Translations under genes and position numbers: made by a program
Shown here: positions 25,245-33,695 of the stretch, piece after piece
Position numbering within the stretch: the first letter of the stretch is position 1
Layout: each line of letters begins with the position of its first letter
Assembly: GCA_905221035.1 (NCBI GenBank)
Contig: CAJNBP010000016.1
Span: forward strand, 1 to 33,862
Direction of reading: 5' to 3'
DNA from: a bacterium
GTDB lineage: Bacteria > Bacillota > Bacilli > Lactobacillales > Streptococcaceae
Length of the DNA: 33,862 nucleotides
Notes under the pieces: generated by a model
Seen by the model: the letters and a program-made list of their open reading frames with translations, nothing else
The model's database searches: none
What the model was told of the DNA's origin: nothing

Positions 25245-26102
25245 ATGAAATACCCAAAAATTGATTTAAAAACCATTCGTCTGCAGGCCAGACAATTTCA
25301 GGCTGAAAACCCCCGCCTCATTCTCGTCTATCTCTTACCTAGCATGCTGGTCATCTTGTCTGGCTTCCTTAATCCCTTAGAGCGCATCAACGAGTCTATT
25401 TTAGAGCAATCCTTTTTAAGCGTTCTTGGTCATGTATTCCAAGCCTACATTTTTCCACTATTAGTCTCCTTTATCGGAACGATTCTCCTGACCAGTTCAG
25501 TTTATACAACGCTGAAACTCATCAAGAATCCCGATACAGAACTATCCGTCAAAAATAGTCTCACTCTCTTTAACGAAGAGCACTTTTCACAAACCTTTTT
25601 GACTCTCCTTCTCAAACGTTTCTATCTCCTTTTATGGAGCATTCCTAGCTTGCTTGGGATTTACTTCCTCTTTTACAGTAGCTTTCTAGCCAAGAAATTC
25701 GTTGCCCTTCACCCTGAGTTTCCCAATCTGGATCTCACGTCAATTGAAACCGAGCGCTTCCTCATGACCTTTGGGCTTTACTTCCTAGCAAGTATCCTCT
25801 TGATGATCATAGGAAATAGTCTCTATATTCCACAATACTATGCCTATTCACAGGTAGAATTGCTCCTCTGTGACACTCTAGACTTGGGCCAAGCCAAACC
25901 AGGACAAATCCTTAAAACCAGCCGTTTCCTGATGAAAGGTTATAAGTTTCAGCGCTTTGTTCTAGACTTACAACTCCTTCCTTGGTACTTCCTCAATTGG
26001 ATTACCTTTGGAATTGCTAGTTTCTCACTTCTTCCCTATATTCAAATCAATAAAATAATTTTTTACCGAGCAGTACTAGCTCGAAAACGTCCAAAAGCTT
26101 GA
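25245..26102 (+). CDS. DUF975-family polytopic membrane protein
   Basis: 285 residues from ATG 25245. About five to six hydrophobic spans: LILVYLLPSMLVILSGFL, FQAYIFPLLVSFIGTILLTSSVY, LLLWSIPSLLGIYFLFYSSF, FGLYFLASILLMIIGNSLY, and a C-terminal WYFLNWITFGIASFSLLPY. The motif around residue 190, PQYYAYSQVELLLCDTLD, and the tail resemble the DUF975 family of integral membrane proteins. Function is unknown. No ribosome site precedes the ATG, consistent with a leaderless mRNA; a longer in-frame start at 25113 would cross the promoter. It is the only intact plus-strand gene in the window and shares a bidirectional terminator with pcp. Confidence 0.85.
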   Translation: MKYPKIDLKTIRLQARQFQAENPRLILVYLLPSMLVILSGFLNPLERINESILEQSFLSVLGHVFQAYIFPLLVSFIGTILLTSSVYTTLKLIKNPDTELSVKNSLTLFNEEHFSQTFLTLLLKRFYLLLWSIPSLLGIYFLFYSSFLAKKFVALHPEFPNLDLTSIETERFLMTFGLYFLASILLMIIGNSLYIPQYYAYSQVELLLCDTLDLGQAKPGQILKTSRFLMKGYKFQRFVLDLQLLPWYFLNWITFGIASFSLLPYIQINKIIFYRAVLARKRPKA

Positions 26103-26124
26103 AGGTTTTCCCTCAAGCTTTTTT
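26095..26124. terminator. Bidirectional terminator between the DUF975 gene and pcp
   Basis: AAGCTTGA-N10-TCAAGCTT-TTTT: an eight-pair stem with T-run on the plus strand and a shorter one on the minus strand. The stop of the plus-strand gene lies in its left arm. Confidence 0.8.
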
Positions 26125-26127
26125 CTA

Positions 26128-26772
26128 TCAATGAGTTTCTCCGCCTACCAACTTGAGATCCTGATCTCCATGTTCTATCATGGCGCCGATTGCCGCTTCT
26201 ATCCCTCGCCGAATATCCACTAAACTCATAGCTGGAGTAGTCGGTCGATTCCCCACCTGTTCCATCATATAAGGAATATGCATAAACCCTGCCTTAACAT
26301 GTGGGAATTTCTTTTCTACCAAATAGAGGGCCTGATACATCAAATGATTGCAGACAAAAGTCCCTGCCGTATTGGAAACAGAGGCCGGCAAGCCCTCTTT
26401 TTTTATAGCTTGGACCATCGCTTTAATCGGTAAACTACTAAAATAGGCCGAGGCCCCATCTGGACGAATAGGAAGATCAATCGGTTGATTGCCTTCATTA
26501 TCAGGAATACGTGCATCATCTTGATTAATGGCCACTCGTTCTGGCGTCAAACTAGATCTTCCACCTGCTTGACCGATACAAAGGACAAAGTCAGGTTGAT
26601 AACGACTCATTTCTTCTTCCAATACTTGGGCCGATTTGTGAAAAACTGTCGGCACTTCTAGCCAACGGACCTCAGCACCATGAATTTCAGCTGGTAAACC
26701 TTTAACGGCCTCCAAGGCTGGATTGACCTTTTCCCCTCCAAAGGGCTCAAAACCTGTCACTAATACTTTCAT
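26128..26772 (-). CDS. pcp: Pyrrolidone-carboxylate peptidase (pyroglutamyl peptidase I)
   Basis: 214 residues, complete. A cytoplasmic cysteine peptidase that removes N-terminal pyroglutamate from peptides. Catalytic triad visible: Glu78 in LTPERVAIN, Cys141 in [13 protein letters not shown], His165 in GFMHIPYM. The N-terminal [15 protein letters not shown] is the family signature. GAGGAGTTAGAA precedes ATG 26772. A -10 TATACT with TGT before it lies about 55 bases upstream. Confidence 0.96.
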   Translation of the reverse strand: MKVLVTGFEPFGGEKVNPALEAVKGLPAEIHGAEVRWLEVPTVFHKSAQVLEEEMSRYQPDFVLCIGQAGGRSSLTPERVAINQDDARIPDNEGNQPIDLPIRPDGASAYFSSLPIKAMVQAIKKEGLPASVSNTAGTFVCNHLMYQALYLVEKKFPHVKAGFMHIPYMMEQVGNRPTTPAMSLVDIRRGIEAAIGAMIEHGDQDLKLVGGETH

Positions 26773-26882
26773 TTCTAACTCCTCAAAACCAATTCAATGA
26801 GACTCTTTTCTTAAAAACAAGTATAACATATTTCCCTTATTCTGGAGTTGAAAAGGACTAGCGAGGCTAGGATTGGCCTCTG

Positions 26883-26997
26883 ATACTCAATGAAAATCAA
26901 ATAGCAAACTAGGAAGCTAGCCGCAGGTTTTGCTCAAAGCACTGCTTTGAGGTTGTAGATAAGACTGACGTAGTTTGAAGAGATTTTCGAAGAGTAT
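26883..26997. repeat. BOX-type repeat element (shortened copy)
   Basis: The ends are imperfect inverted repeats ATACTCAATGAAAAT and ATTTTCGAAGAGTAT. Inside are AAACTAGGAAGCTAGCCGCAGG, typical of the boxC side, a tight inverted repeat CTCAAAGCA-C-TGCTTTGAG, and TGACGTAGTTTGAAGAGATTTTCG, typical of the boxA end. About 115 bases, so shorter than boxA-boxB-boxC copies I recall; part of the A/B section seems missing. BOX elements are non-coding repeats of pneumococcus and relatives, transcribed into structured RNA. It lies in the gap of about 300 bases between pcp and the LysM gene. Confidence 0.85.
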
Positions 26998-27002
26998 GAC
27001 AA

Positions 27003-27056
27003 AGAAAAAACGAACGAGACTCGCTTCCTATCACGAAAGCTAGATCTCATTCGTTA
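27003..27056 (-). terminator. Long terminator hairpin after the LysM gene
   Basis: AACGAATGAGA...GCTTTC on the minus strand pairs with GAAGC...TCTCGTTCGTT, followed by TTTTTTC: about 16-18 pairs with a three-base internal bulge. Confidence 0.8.
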
Positions 27057-27078
27057 AAATGATATTACCAAGTCTGGC

Positions 27079-28281
27079 TTATCCATTCATTGAAACGTGA
27101 ACGTGGTCATAGTGATTTTCTGTCACGCTACCACGGTCTGGCATTGGGTTCCAAGTATTAGCTGGTCCATATTTGCTATCGAATGGAGCATAGAAACGTT
27201 GTTTCCAGATGATATAACTAATACCACGGCTAGCCATATTTTGAATAGCGTATTCCGCAATCTTATCCCCTAGTTCTGAACCTTCTGGTACCATAAAGTC
27301 GATAGCCAAACCTTTTCCGTGATCGCCACTGTCCCCTGGGCGGTAACCACTAAAGGATGTGATGCCAAACAAGTTGGCAATTTCTTCTTTAAAGGCAGCT
27401 GTTTGTGGTTGAAGGCCTGCATTTTCAGATTTTGCTACTGCAAGTCCAGCATAATCAGGTGCAGCTGGAGCCGCGTAAGTTGTTGAAGCTGTTTTCGTCG
27501 CTTCCGGTTGATAAGTAGAAACTGCTGGTGTAGCTTCACTTGATGATGATTCTTTTGCTTCTTCTGAACTTGTTGCAGTTGTTTCCGTTACTTTTTCTTC
27601 TACTGGAGTTGTAGTTGCTTCCACTGCTGATTCAGCTTGTGGGCTTGCTTGAGTTTCCTCTTTCTCAGCTAGAGTCATTGCCTGAGGAGCTGCTTCTTCA
27701 ACTGGAATGGGTGTTTCGACTATTTGCTCCGCTGACGTAGAAGAGTCTGTAGATGGTGCCACTTCTTCTGAAGCAGTCACTGTCTCTGCAACTTCTGAAT
27801 ATGATGCTACTTCTTTTGTGCTTGTAGTTTCTACCGCTTTTGGAGCTTCTGCAATTGGTTGAGAAAGATCTGCAACCTGAACAGTTTGATTATCAACGGT
27901 CACTTGATTGGTTGTCAAATCTGCTGTCGCAGTTGTAACTTCTTCACTATAAGATGCTTGAGGAGTTTGGATTTCAACTTCTGTTACTTCTTCTGCTTCA
28001 TTGACGGTCGTTGTCAAAACAGTTTCTGGGAAAATCAAGTCCATATTCGTGATTTTATTCAAATTCGCAAGAACTGTGACATCTATACCCAGGGCTTCTG
28101 CAATGGTGCTCAAAGTATCACCATACTGAACTGTATAGCTTGTTTTGTTGTCCATTTTAGTCAAATCGTTTTAGATTTGCTCAACACTACGTGCAGTCCA
28201 AAGAACTTCTTCTGCTTGAGTTGCCAATACTGGGACAAATGACAAGGCTACTGTTGATGCTAATAATATTCTTTTCTTCAT
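27079..28281 (-). pseudogene. Secreted LysM-domain protein, interrupted by an in-frame ochre codon
   Basis: Reading from ATG 28281 gives a clear signal peptide (MKKRILLASTVALSFVPVLA|TQA), then VEQI and TAA at 28173-28171, codon 37. The same frame continues without interruption to 27079: a LysM domain (YTVQYGDTLSTIAEALGIDVTVLANLN), a Thr/Ser/Glu/Val-rich linker of about 180 residues, and a conserved C-terminal domain with SGDHGKGLAIDF and DHVHVS, which resembles metal-site patterns of M15-like peptidases. Only the one base change separates it from a 400-residue secreted protein. The internal start (TTG 28164) would lack export. In pneumococcus the equivalent surface protein belongs, as I recall, to the WalRK regulon and is annotated as broken in some strains. 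Confidence 0.85.
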
Positions 28282-28334
28282 TCTTTCAAATTCCTTTCAA
28301 ATGAGTACCTGTCTATGATAACACAAAAAGAGCA

Positions 28335-28354
28335 GAAAAAAAGCCCTCTCGGGC
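28335..28354 (-). terminator. Terminator of the MATE-HAD unit
   Basis: GCCC-GAGA-GGGC followed by seven T on the minus strand, about 90 bases after the HAD stop and just before the LysM gene promoter region. Confidence 0.75.
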
Positions 28355-28381
28355 CTATTTAACAGAACTGTCTATTCCTTG

Positions 28382-28413
28382 TAACAAACTCGGTTACTTG
28401 AAATAGTTTGTTA
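28382..28413. repeat. Inverted repeat TAACAAACT-N14-AGTTTGTTA
   Basis: A perfect nine-base inverted repeat lies between the HAD gene stop and its terminator, and upstream of the LysM gene. A second dyad TGTCA-N6-TGACA lies at 28421-28436. Either could be an RNA stem in the 3' UTR or a protein site for the LysM promoter. Confidence 0.5.
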
Positions 28414-28440
28414 GGTCTCTGTCACAAAATTGACACAATA

Positions 28441-29067
28441 TTATCGTTCCCAATCCCCAAAAATGCAAGGAATATCTGCTAACGCTTGAATCCTATGATT
28501 CCCTTCATAAGATGACTCTAAAAAGTTGATACTTTGAATTCTACTATCCTGAGCGAATTCCACATCCAGAGTCCGATCCCCAATATAATAAGTCTTCTCA
28601 GGATTCAACTGATACTTGTCTATCAGATAGGTAGCCGCTTCTGGACTTGGCTTCCGCGCAAAGCCACTCTGACTGGTTAGAATCTCTGTAAAATAGGATT
28701 CCAACCCTAAGTCTCTGAGAATGGCAAAAGCATTATCCCCCTTATGAGTATAGACAAACTGCTGAATCCCTGTTTCTTTTGCCCAAGCTAACACTTCACG
28801 CGCACCTGGCATTAAGACTACCTGGGCATTCTTTTCAGCCAAACTCTGGGCACGCACCTGATTGAGCACTTCCGCATCTAGCTTTCGCTCTTCTGCCACC
28901 TGCACAAGCAAATCCTGCACCGAATACTTGAGGATAAACTCTCTCACTTTCTCCTTATCATAAGGAATAGAAAACTGACCAAAAGTCTCCTCAATCCCTG
29001 ATAAAATCGCTTCGTAAGAGTCCAATAAAGTCCCGTCTAAATCCCAAATAAAAGCTGTTTTTTGCAT
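28441..29067 (-). CDS. HAD-superfamily phosphatase, phosphoglycolate phosphatase-like
   Basis: 208 residues. Motif I FIWDLDGTLLDSY with Asp9 and Asp11, motif II VYTHKG, a lysine in GFARKPSPEA (motif III), and motif IV YIGDRTLDVEFA. The helical cap between residues 15 and 85 marks subfamily I. These are cytoplasmic phosphomonoesterases; the substrate cannot be told. AGGATAGGAA precedes ATG 29067, three bases after the MATE gene, so the two are coupled. Confidence 0.92.
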   Translation of the reverse strand: MQKTAFIWDLDGTLLDSYEAILSGIEETFGQFSIPYDKEKVREFILKYSVQDLLVQVAEERKLDAEVLNQVRAQSLAEKNAQVVLMPGAREVLAWAKETGIQQFVYTHKGDNAFAILRDLGLESYFTEILTSQSGFARKPSPEAATYLIDKYQLNPEKTYYIGDRTLDVEFAQDSRIQSINFLESSYEGNHRIQALADIPCIFGDWER

Positions 29068-29070
29068 TTC

Positions 29071-30351
29071 CTATCCTTTCAAGCTCATATAGCGCTGGTA
29101 ACGGTAGCGTAGAAATAACCAGCGAAAACCATTATCCAAGAGAGTCCCTGCCCAAATACCAGGCAAGCCCCAACCAAGCACAATCCCCATCAGATAAGCT
29201 GTCCCAATGCGGATACACCACATCCCGATACTTGTCGCATAAAAGGGAAGGCGAGCATTGCCCAAACCCTGCCAAACTGCTGTATAAATAACTGTCCCTG
29301 TCGTCATGGGAGTACCAAGTAGTGAAAAAAGTGTCACTAGAACACTAGCCTCCACCGCTAGAGAATCTGTCGTATAGAGATGAGTTAATGGTACACCCAG
29401 GGCATAGATACTGAAGGTCAAGGGCAACATGAGAACCAGAGAAAGCCAAAAGGTTTGCTTACTCAAACTAGCTACTCTTTCCCAATTATCCTCCCCAACT
29501 GCTCGGGCCACCAGCATGACCGTTGCCGTAGCCACGCCAAAGGCAGGCATGTAGTTAAACTGGGTCAAAACTTCTCCGATTGCATTTCCAGCCACGGCCT
29601 CTGTCCCAAAAGAAACAACCAAGGCAATAATAACGACATCACCAGCCCGCATCATAAGTCGCTCTCCAGCTGCTGGCAAAGCCAATGTCAGTAAGTCTTT
29701 ATCTAGTCCAAAAGTCGGTTTCTCAAAAGGCAACTTTAATTGCGACCATAAAATCACAAGACCAACCAAACGGGACAGAATAGTCCCACAAGCAACACCA
29801 GCTATCCCCATATCAAGAACAAAAATAGCTAGACTGGAAAAGAGAATATTCAAAGCATTTGACAAGAGACTAACATAAAGAGGCAGACGTGGATTATGCG
29901 TTGCACGAATCAAGGCTCCCAAACTCGTCATCAAGCCCAAAAGAACAATCGATCCGCCTACCAAGGATAGATAGAGTCCGCCACTCTCAGCTACATCTCT
30001 CTCCGTTCCCAAGAGTCCAATCATCTCTTGCCCAGCGAAGATAGACAAAGCTCCTAAAATGAAACTTAATAGTAAAGTAATTTTTAACGCCTCAGTCACA
30101 TGATAGGCTAGCTTTGACTGATCCTTCTGCCCCAAACTTTTTGAAATAACACTAGAAATAGCTGCCCCTAGAGCAATGAAAATCGCTTGATAAATCGTGA
30201 TAATATTACCAGCTACTGAAACACCTGAGATAGCTATCAATCCTAAATGAGCAACCAAATAACTGTCCACCATTCCCATGAGCATCTGCAAAAAGTTTTC
30301 ACCCATAGCTGGCAATGCAATATTAAGAATCTCTTTATTTTTCTTAAACAA
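29071..30351 (-). CDS. MATE-family multidrug/sodium antiporter
   Basis: 426 residues with twelve hydrophobic spans in two halves of six, the MATE layout (first half from NIALPAMGENFLQMLMGMVD; second half from LALPAAGERLMMRAGDVVI, the matching repeat). Such membrane pumps export cationic drugs or metabolites in exchange for Na+ or H+. The start is TTG 30351 with AGGAGGAGA before it. It is co-transcribed with the HAD phosphatase. Substrate unknown. Confidence 0.93.
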   Translation of the reverse strand: MFKKNKEILNIALPAMGENFLQMLMGMVDSYLVAHLGLIAISGVSVAGNIITIYQAIFIALGAAISSVISKSLGQKDQSKLAYHVTEALKITLLLSFILGALSIFAGQEMIGLLGTERDVAESGGLYLSLVGGSIVLLGLMTSLGALIRATHNPRLPLYVSLLSNALNILFSSLAIFVLDMGIAGVACGTILSRLVGLVILWSQLKLPFEKPTFGLDKDLLTLALPAAGERLMMRAGDVVIIALVVSFGTEAVAGNAIGEVLTQFNYMPAFGVATATVMLVARAVGEDNWERVASLSKQTFWLSLVLMLPLTFSIYALGVPLTHLYTTDSLAVEASVLVTLFSLLGTPMTTGTVIYTAVWQGLGNARLPFYATSIGMWCIRIGTAYLMGIVLGWGLPGIWAGTLLDNGFRWLFLRYRYQRYMSLKG

Positions 30352-30365
30352 TCTCTCCTCCTGAT

Positions 30366-30399
30366 GAAAAGAAACTCAGTTGGTTTCCCAACCGAGTTT
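30366..30399 (-). terminator. Terminator after thrC
   Basis: AAACTCGGTTGG-GAAA-CCAACTGAGTTT-CTTTTC on the minus strand, a 12-pair stem with one G-T pair and a GNRA-type loop. Confidence 0.85.
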
Positions 30400-30411
30400 A
30401 CTCCCTCTGTC

Positions 30412-31896
30412 TTAAAGTCCTAGATAAGCTTCAACCGCTGCTTGCATGTCAGCAGCTGCCACTGTTGTTTTATGACGAACTGGCGCTGTTTCAAGGCCAT
30501 CAACTGCTGGTGGCACTGCCACTCCTGAGATTTCATGTAATTGAGCCAAGGCTTCAAAGTCAGTCAAACCTACTTTCCCTGTTACCGCTTCTACTGCAAC
30601 TACTGGGAACTTATAAGGACTAGCCGTTGAAGCAATCGCTGTCTTGGTTACATCGCCGGTAGCCGCTTGGTATTTTCTATAAACAGCTGAGGCAACCGCC
30701 GTATGTGGATCCTCGATATAGGCATCTGTGTCATAAACACGTTTAATTTCTGCCGCAGTTTCTTCCTCAGTCGCATATTCAGCTGCAAAGAGTTCCAGAA
30801 TCTCAGCATCAAAGTCTGTCAATTCATATTGTCCTTGTGCACTCAAGGCATTCATGAGTTCAGCTGTCTTAACCGCATCGTTCCCCAAAAGATGGAAAAT
30901 CAAACGCTCCAAGTTTGAAGATACTAAGATATCCATAGATGGACTAGTCGTTACCTTAAACTCACGTTTCTTGTCGTAAACACGTGTCTTAAAGAAGTCT
31001 GTCAAAACATTGTTGTCATTTGAAGCACAGATTAATTTGCCAACTGGAAGACCAATTTGTTTAGCATAAAAGGCAGCCAAGATATTTCCAAAGTTTCCTG
31101 TTGGTACTGTGAAGTTAACCTTTTCACCAGCTACAATTTCACCTGTCTTAACCAACTGAGCGTAAGCATAAACATAGTAAACAATCTGTGGTACCAAACG
31201 ACCAATGTTCATAGAGTTAGCTGATGAAAATTGCAGTTTATTGGTAGCCAACTTTTCACGAAGGGCTACATCGTTAAACATATGTTTCACGTTGGTTTGC
31301 GCATCGTCAAAGTTACCATCAATGGCGATAACATGAGTATTGTCGCCAGTCTGAGTGGTCATTTGCAACTCTTGTACCTTGCTGACACCATCCTTTGGAT
31401 AAAAAACGATAATCTCAGTTCCAGGCACGTCCGCAAATCCTGCCATAGCAGCTTTCCCTGTATCACCAGATGTCGCTGTCAAAATGACAATCTTGTTCTC
31501 CAAGCCATGTTTCTTAGCAGCAGTCGTCATAAAGTATGGCAAGATAGACAAGGCCATATCCTTGAAGGCAATCGTTGAACCATGGAATAGTTCCAAGTTG
31601 TATTGTCCATCTAATTTCACCAAAGGCGCTATAGCTGGAGTATCAAACTTTCTATCGTAGGCATTGTTGATACAGTAGTCCAACTCCTCAGCTGTAAAGT
31701 CATCTAAAAATGCTGACAAAACAAGCTTAGCAACTTCCTGATAAGAAGCATCTTTCAATTTGTCAAAGTCCAAATCTACCTTTGGATAAGTAAGCGGTGT
31801 AAACAAACCACCGTCCGTCGCCAAACCTTGCAAAATTGCTTGGCTGGCAGTTACTGTATTGTTGGCATCACGCGTTGATTGATAAACTAATGTCAT
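30412..31896 (-). CDS. thrC: Threonine synthase
   Basis: 494 residues. It converts O-phosphohomoserine to threonine with pyridoxal phosphate. The cofactor lysine is in GSTIAFKDMALS, phosphate-binding residues in LTATSGDTGKAAMAGF, and NxxNI-type SSANSMNIGRLVPQ and PTGNFGNILAAF follow. The N-terminal STRDANNTVTASQAILQGLATDGGLF is typical of the longer (class I) form. AAAGGATAGAGAGTA precedes ATG 31896. It is single in the window, without hom or thrB. Confidence 0.96.
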   Translation of the reverse strand: MTLVYQSTRDANNTVTASQAILQGLATDGGLFTPLTYPKVDLDFDKLKDASYQEVAKLVLSAFLDDFTAEELDYCINNAYDRKFDTPAIAPLVKLDGQYNLELFHGSTIAFKDMALSILPYFMTTAAKKHGLENKIVILTATSGDTGKAAMAGFADVPGTEIIVFYPKDGVSKVQELQMTTQTGDNTHVIAIDGNFDDAQTNVKHMFNDVALREKLATNKLQFSSANSMNIGRLVPQIVYYVYAYAQLVKTGEIVAGEKVNFTVPTGNFGNILAAFYAKQIGLPVGKLICASNDNNVLTDFFKTRVYDKKREFKVTTSPSMDILVSSNLERLIFHLLGNDAVKTAELMNALSAQGQYELTDFDAEILELFAAEYATEEETAAEIKRVYDTDAYIEDPHTAVASAVYRKYQAATGDVTKTAIASTASPYKFPVVAVEAVTGKVGLTDFEALAQLHEISGVAVPPAVDGLETAPVRHKTTVAAADMQAAVEAYLGL

Positions 31897-31971
31897 TACT
31901 CTCTATCCTTTATCTATAGTCTCTTCCATTATATCATGATTTTTCAGAAAATTCTCCCTTTGTAAAAGAAA

Positions 31972-33249
31972 TTATAGTACCAATTCTTTCTTCAAAGGCT
32001 CTAAATAAATCATTTCTTGTTTATTTCTCATCTTCAGTCCTTCATCAGCTAGCAAGAGTAAGTCTTTTGAAAACTCTATAATCGCAGTTTTCTCCTCATC
32101 TGTTAGCTTTTTCTTAGAAAATTGCCGCCTTAAAGACTTATAATTTCTCCCAAATGCTTTAAAGAAAGGTGCGATTTCTAAGTAATATTCAAGTTTCTCT
32201 AAATTAACTAATAATCCCAAGTGAAAGGCTGCTGAAGTAAATGTCCTATCAAGAGGCTGAGTACACACACTACGAAACTCAACCGTTCCTCGAGTCGTTA
32301 AGTCTTGGTACTGATAACTACGATGAGTTTCAAAATCCTTCTCCTGAGGGTAGATAAGAACCTCATCCCCATTCAGAGCAAATGCCTGGATTTCAGGTCT
32401 AGCCAAATAATCCCTTGCCTGAATCGGATAAAAATAATAGGTCTGCCCATCACGTTCCGCAGTAAAAATCGCAGAATGATCTAGATAGTCAAAAAAATCA
32501 GCTTCATCATTAAAGAGTCTAGCATTAACCCCAACATTCTCTGTATAGATACCATGTATGGATTCTTCCCAGAAAATATCCCTTGAAATTTTCGTATCCC
32601 AATCCATAACTGAAAACTCAGAATTTGCAAATAAATAAGCTTTAGCTGCTTCAATTTGGGTAAAAGCATTAATCACCCGTAAGTAATTGGATTTTGAAAT
32701 ATCTAGCTGAATCTGACTTCCACAGATAAAAGCACCATATTCAGGGAAATGATGTAAATCTGATTGAGTAATATTTCTACTCAAATTCAAATAATCCATC
32801 AACATCTGATAGCGTGGATAAGCCACTGGACAATTCTCATTTTTATTCCAGTTTGGATGAATGCCACAGCCAACAATAGCATGATTTGTTTCGCCTAATT
32901 TTCTCTGAATTACATCCATATAATTATTAAAACGATTCTCGACCTCTTGAATCGTTTCAGCCTTACCAAATGCAAACTCAATCGTTGTATAGGAAACTTC
33001 AAATAAAATAGCATCCTGACTTATCGAATCTACTAACTGGATAGGATTAGCAAAATCATCTACCTTTTCTACAGTGAAATTCAGAGCAGAAACTAAATAA
33101 TGAAATAGATCCTTTATAATTTCAACATCTGTAGTATCCCCTTCTAAATTTGCAACAGGATACTCCAACTCAATTCCGACAAACAATTCAGGATTTTCTT
33201 TAATATTTTTCAAATACCGATGTTTTAATAAATCGATAGACCGAGACAT
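31972..33249 (-). CDS. Glutamate-cysteine ligase-like protein (GCS2-type carboxylate-amine ligase)
   Basis: 425 residues, soluble. The N-terminal VGIELEYPVANLEGD corresponds to the Mg-ATP-binding GxExE motif of the glutamine-synthetase-like carboxylate-amine ligases. The middle contains GCGIHPNWN and QIQLDISKSNYLRVINA, and the C-terminal TRGTVEFRSVCTQPLDRTF matches the conserved E-x-R element of the family. Members join an amine to a carboxylate, glutamate and cysteine in the best-known case. Substrates here are not proven. AGAGTAGGATAGT precedes ATG 33249 and an extended -10 TGG-TATAAT lies about 40 bases upstream. It stands alone between thrC and the tRNA cluster. Confidence 0.8.
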   Translation of the reverse strand: MSRSIDLLKHRYLKNIKENPELFVGIELEYPVANLEGDTTDVEIIKDLFHYLVSALNFTVEKVDDFANPIQLVDSISQDAILFEVSYTTIEFAFGKAETIQEVENRFNNYMDVIQRKLGETNHAIVGCGIHPNWNKNENCPVAYPRYQMLMDYLNLSRNITQSDLHHFPEYGAFICGSQIQLDISKSNYLRVINAFTQIEAAKAYLFANSEFSVMDWDTKISRDIFWEESIHGIYTENVGVNARLFNDEADFFDYLDHSAIFTAERDGQTYYFYPIQARDYLARPEIQAFALNGDEVLIYPQEKDFETHRSYQYQDLTTRGTVEFRSVCTQPLDRTFTSAAFHLGLLVNLEKLEYYLEIAPFFKAFGRNYKSLRRQFSKKKLTDEEKTAIIEFSKDLLLLADEGLKMRNKQEMIYLEPLKKELVL

Positions 33250-33294
33250 ACTATCCTACTCTTTCTTAATCTAAATAAAATTTGAATAACTATT

Positions 33295-33303
33295 ATTATA
33301 CCA
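33295..33303 (-). promoter_or_regulatory. Extended -10 promoter of the GCS2-like gene
   Basis: The minus strand reads TGG-TATAAT about 45 bases before ATG 33249. No good -35 is seen. It lies right after the tRNA terminator. Confidence 0.5.
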
Positions 33304-33309
33304 AAAATA

Positions 33310-33343
33310 ATACAAAAAAGGAACGAAGATTAACTACGTTCCT
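33310..33343 (-). terminator. Terminator of the tRNA cluster
   Basis: AGGAACG-N11-CGTTCCT followed by TTTTTTG on the minus strand, a perfect seven-pair stem. It lies 13 bases after tRNA-Leu. Confidence 0.85.
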
Positions 33344-33355
33344 AGCTCTATACTA

Positions 33356-33439
33356 TACCGGCGGCCGGGGTCGAACCGGCACGTCCTTGCGGACACTGGA
33401 TTTTGAGTCCAGCGCGTCTGCCAATTCCGCCACGCCGGC
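33356..33439 (-). tRNA. tRNA-Leu (CAA)
   Basis: 84 nt. Acceptor GCCGGCG pairs with CGCCGGT; the anticodon loop CTCAAAA gives CAA; a long variable arm TGTCCGCAAGGACG marks a class II tRNA. The 3' CCA is not encoded. Last of six tRNA genes. Confidence 0.95.
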
Positions 33440-33448
33440 AAATAGTAA

Positions 33449-33520
33449 CTGGGGTAGCTGGATTCGAACCAACGCATGAGGGAGTCAAAGTCCCTTGCCT
33501 TACCGCTTGGCTATACCCCA
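33449..33520 (-). tRNA. tRNA-Gln (TTG)
   Basis: 72 nt. Acceptor TGGGGTA/TACCCCA, anticodon loop CTTTGAC giving TTG, T-loop TTCGAAT. Discriminator G; no encoded CCA. Confidence 0.95.
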
Positions 33521-33533
33521 ATAATATAAAATA

Positions 33534-33607
33534 GGCGAGTGATGGGGATCGAACCCACGCATGCCAGAGCCACAATCTGGTGTGTTAACCACTTCACCAC
33601 ACCCGCC
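33534..33607 (-). tRNA. tRNA-His (GTG)
   Basis: 74 nt including the encoded extra G at position -1, which pairs with C73 as required for histidine identity. Anticodon loop TTGTGGC gives GTG. One G-T pair in the acceptor stem. No encoded CCA. Confidence 0.95.
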
Positions 33608-33620
33608 ATAATTCTATTAA

Positions 33621-33691
33621 CACGGGCAGTAGGAATTGAACCCACACTGAAGGTTTTGGAGACCTTAGTTCTACCTTTAAACTATGCCCGT
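33621..33691 (-). tRNA. tRNA-Trp (CCA)
   Basis: 71 nt. Acceptor ACGGGCA/TGCCCGT, anticodon loop CTCCAAA giving CCA, discriminator G. No encoded 3' CCA. Confidence 0.95.
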
Positions 33692-33695
33692 AAAA

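Noticed and set aside
26883..26997. Interpretation of this repeat as a RUP element linked to the IS630 remnant
   Set aside because: The internal sequence (AAACTAGGAAGCTAGCCGCAGG and TTTGAAGAGATTTTCGAAGAGTAT) matches BOX elements as I recall them rather than RUP.
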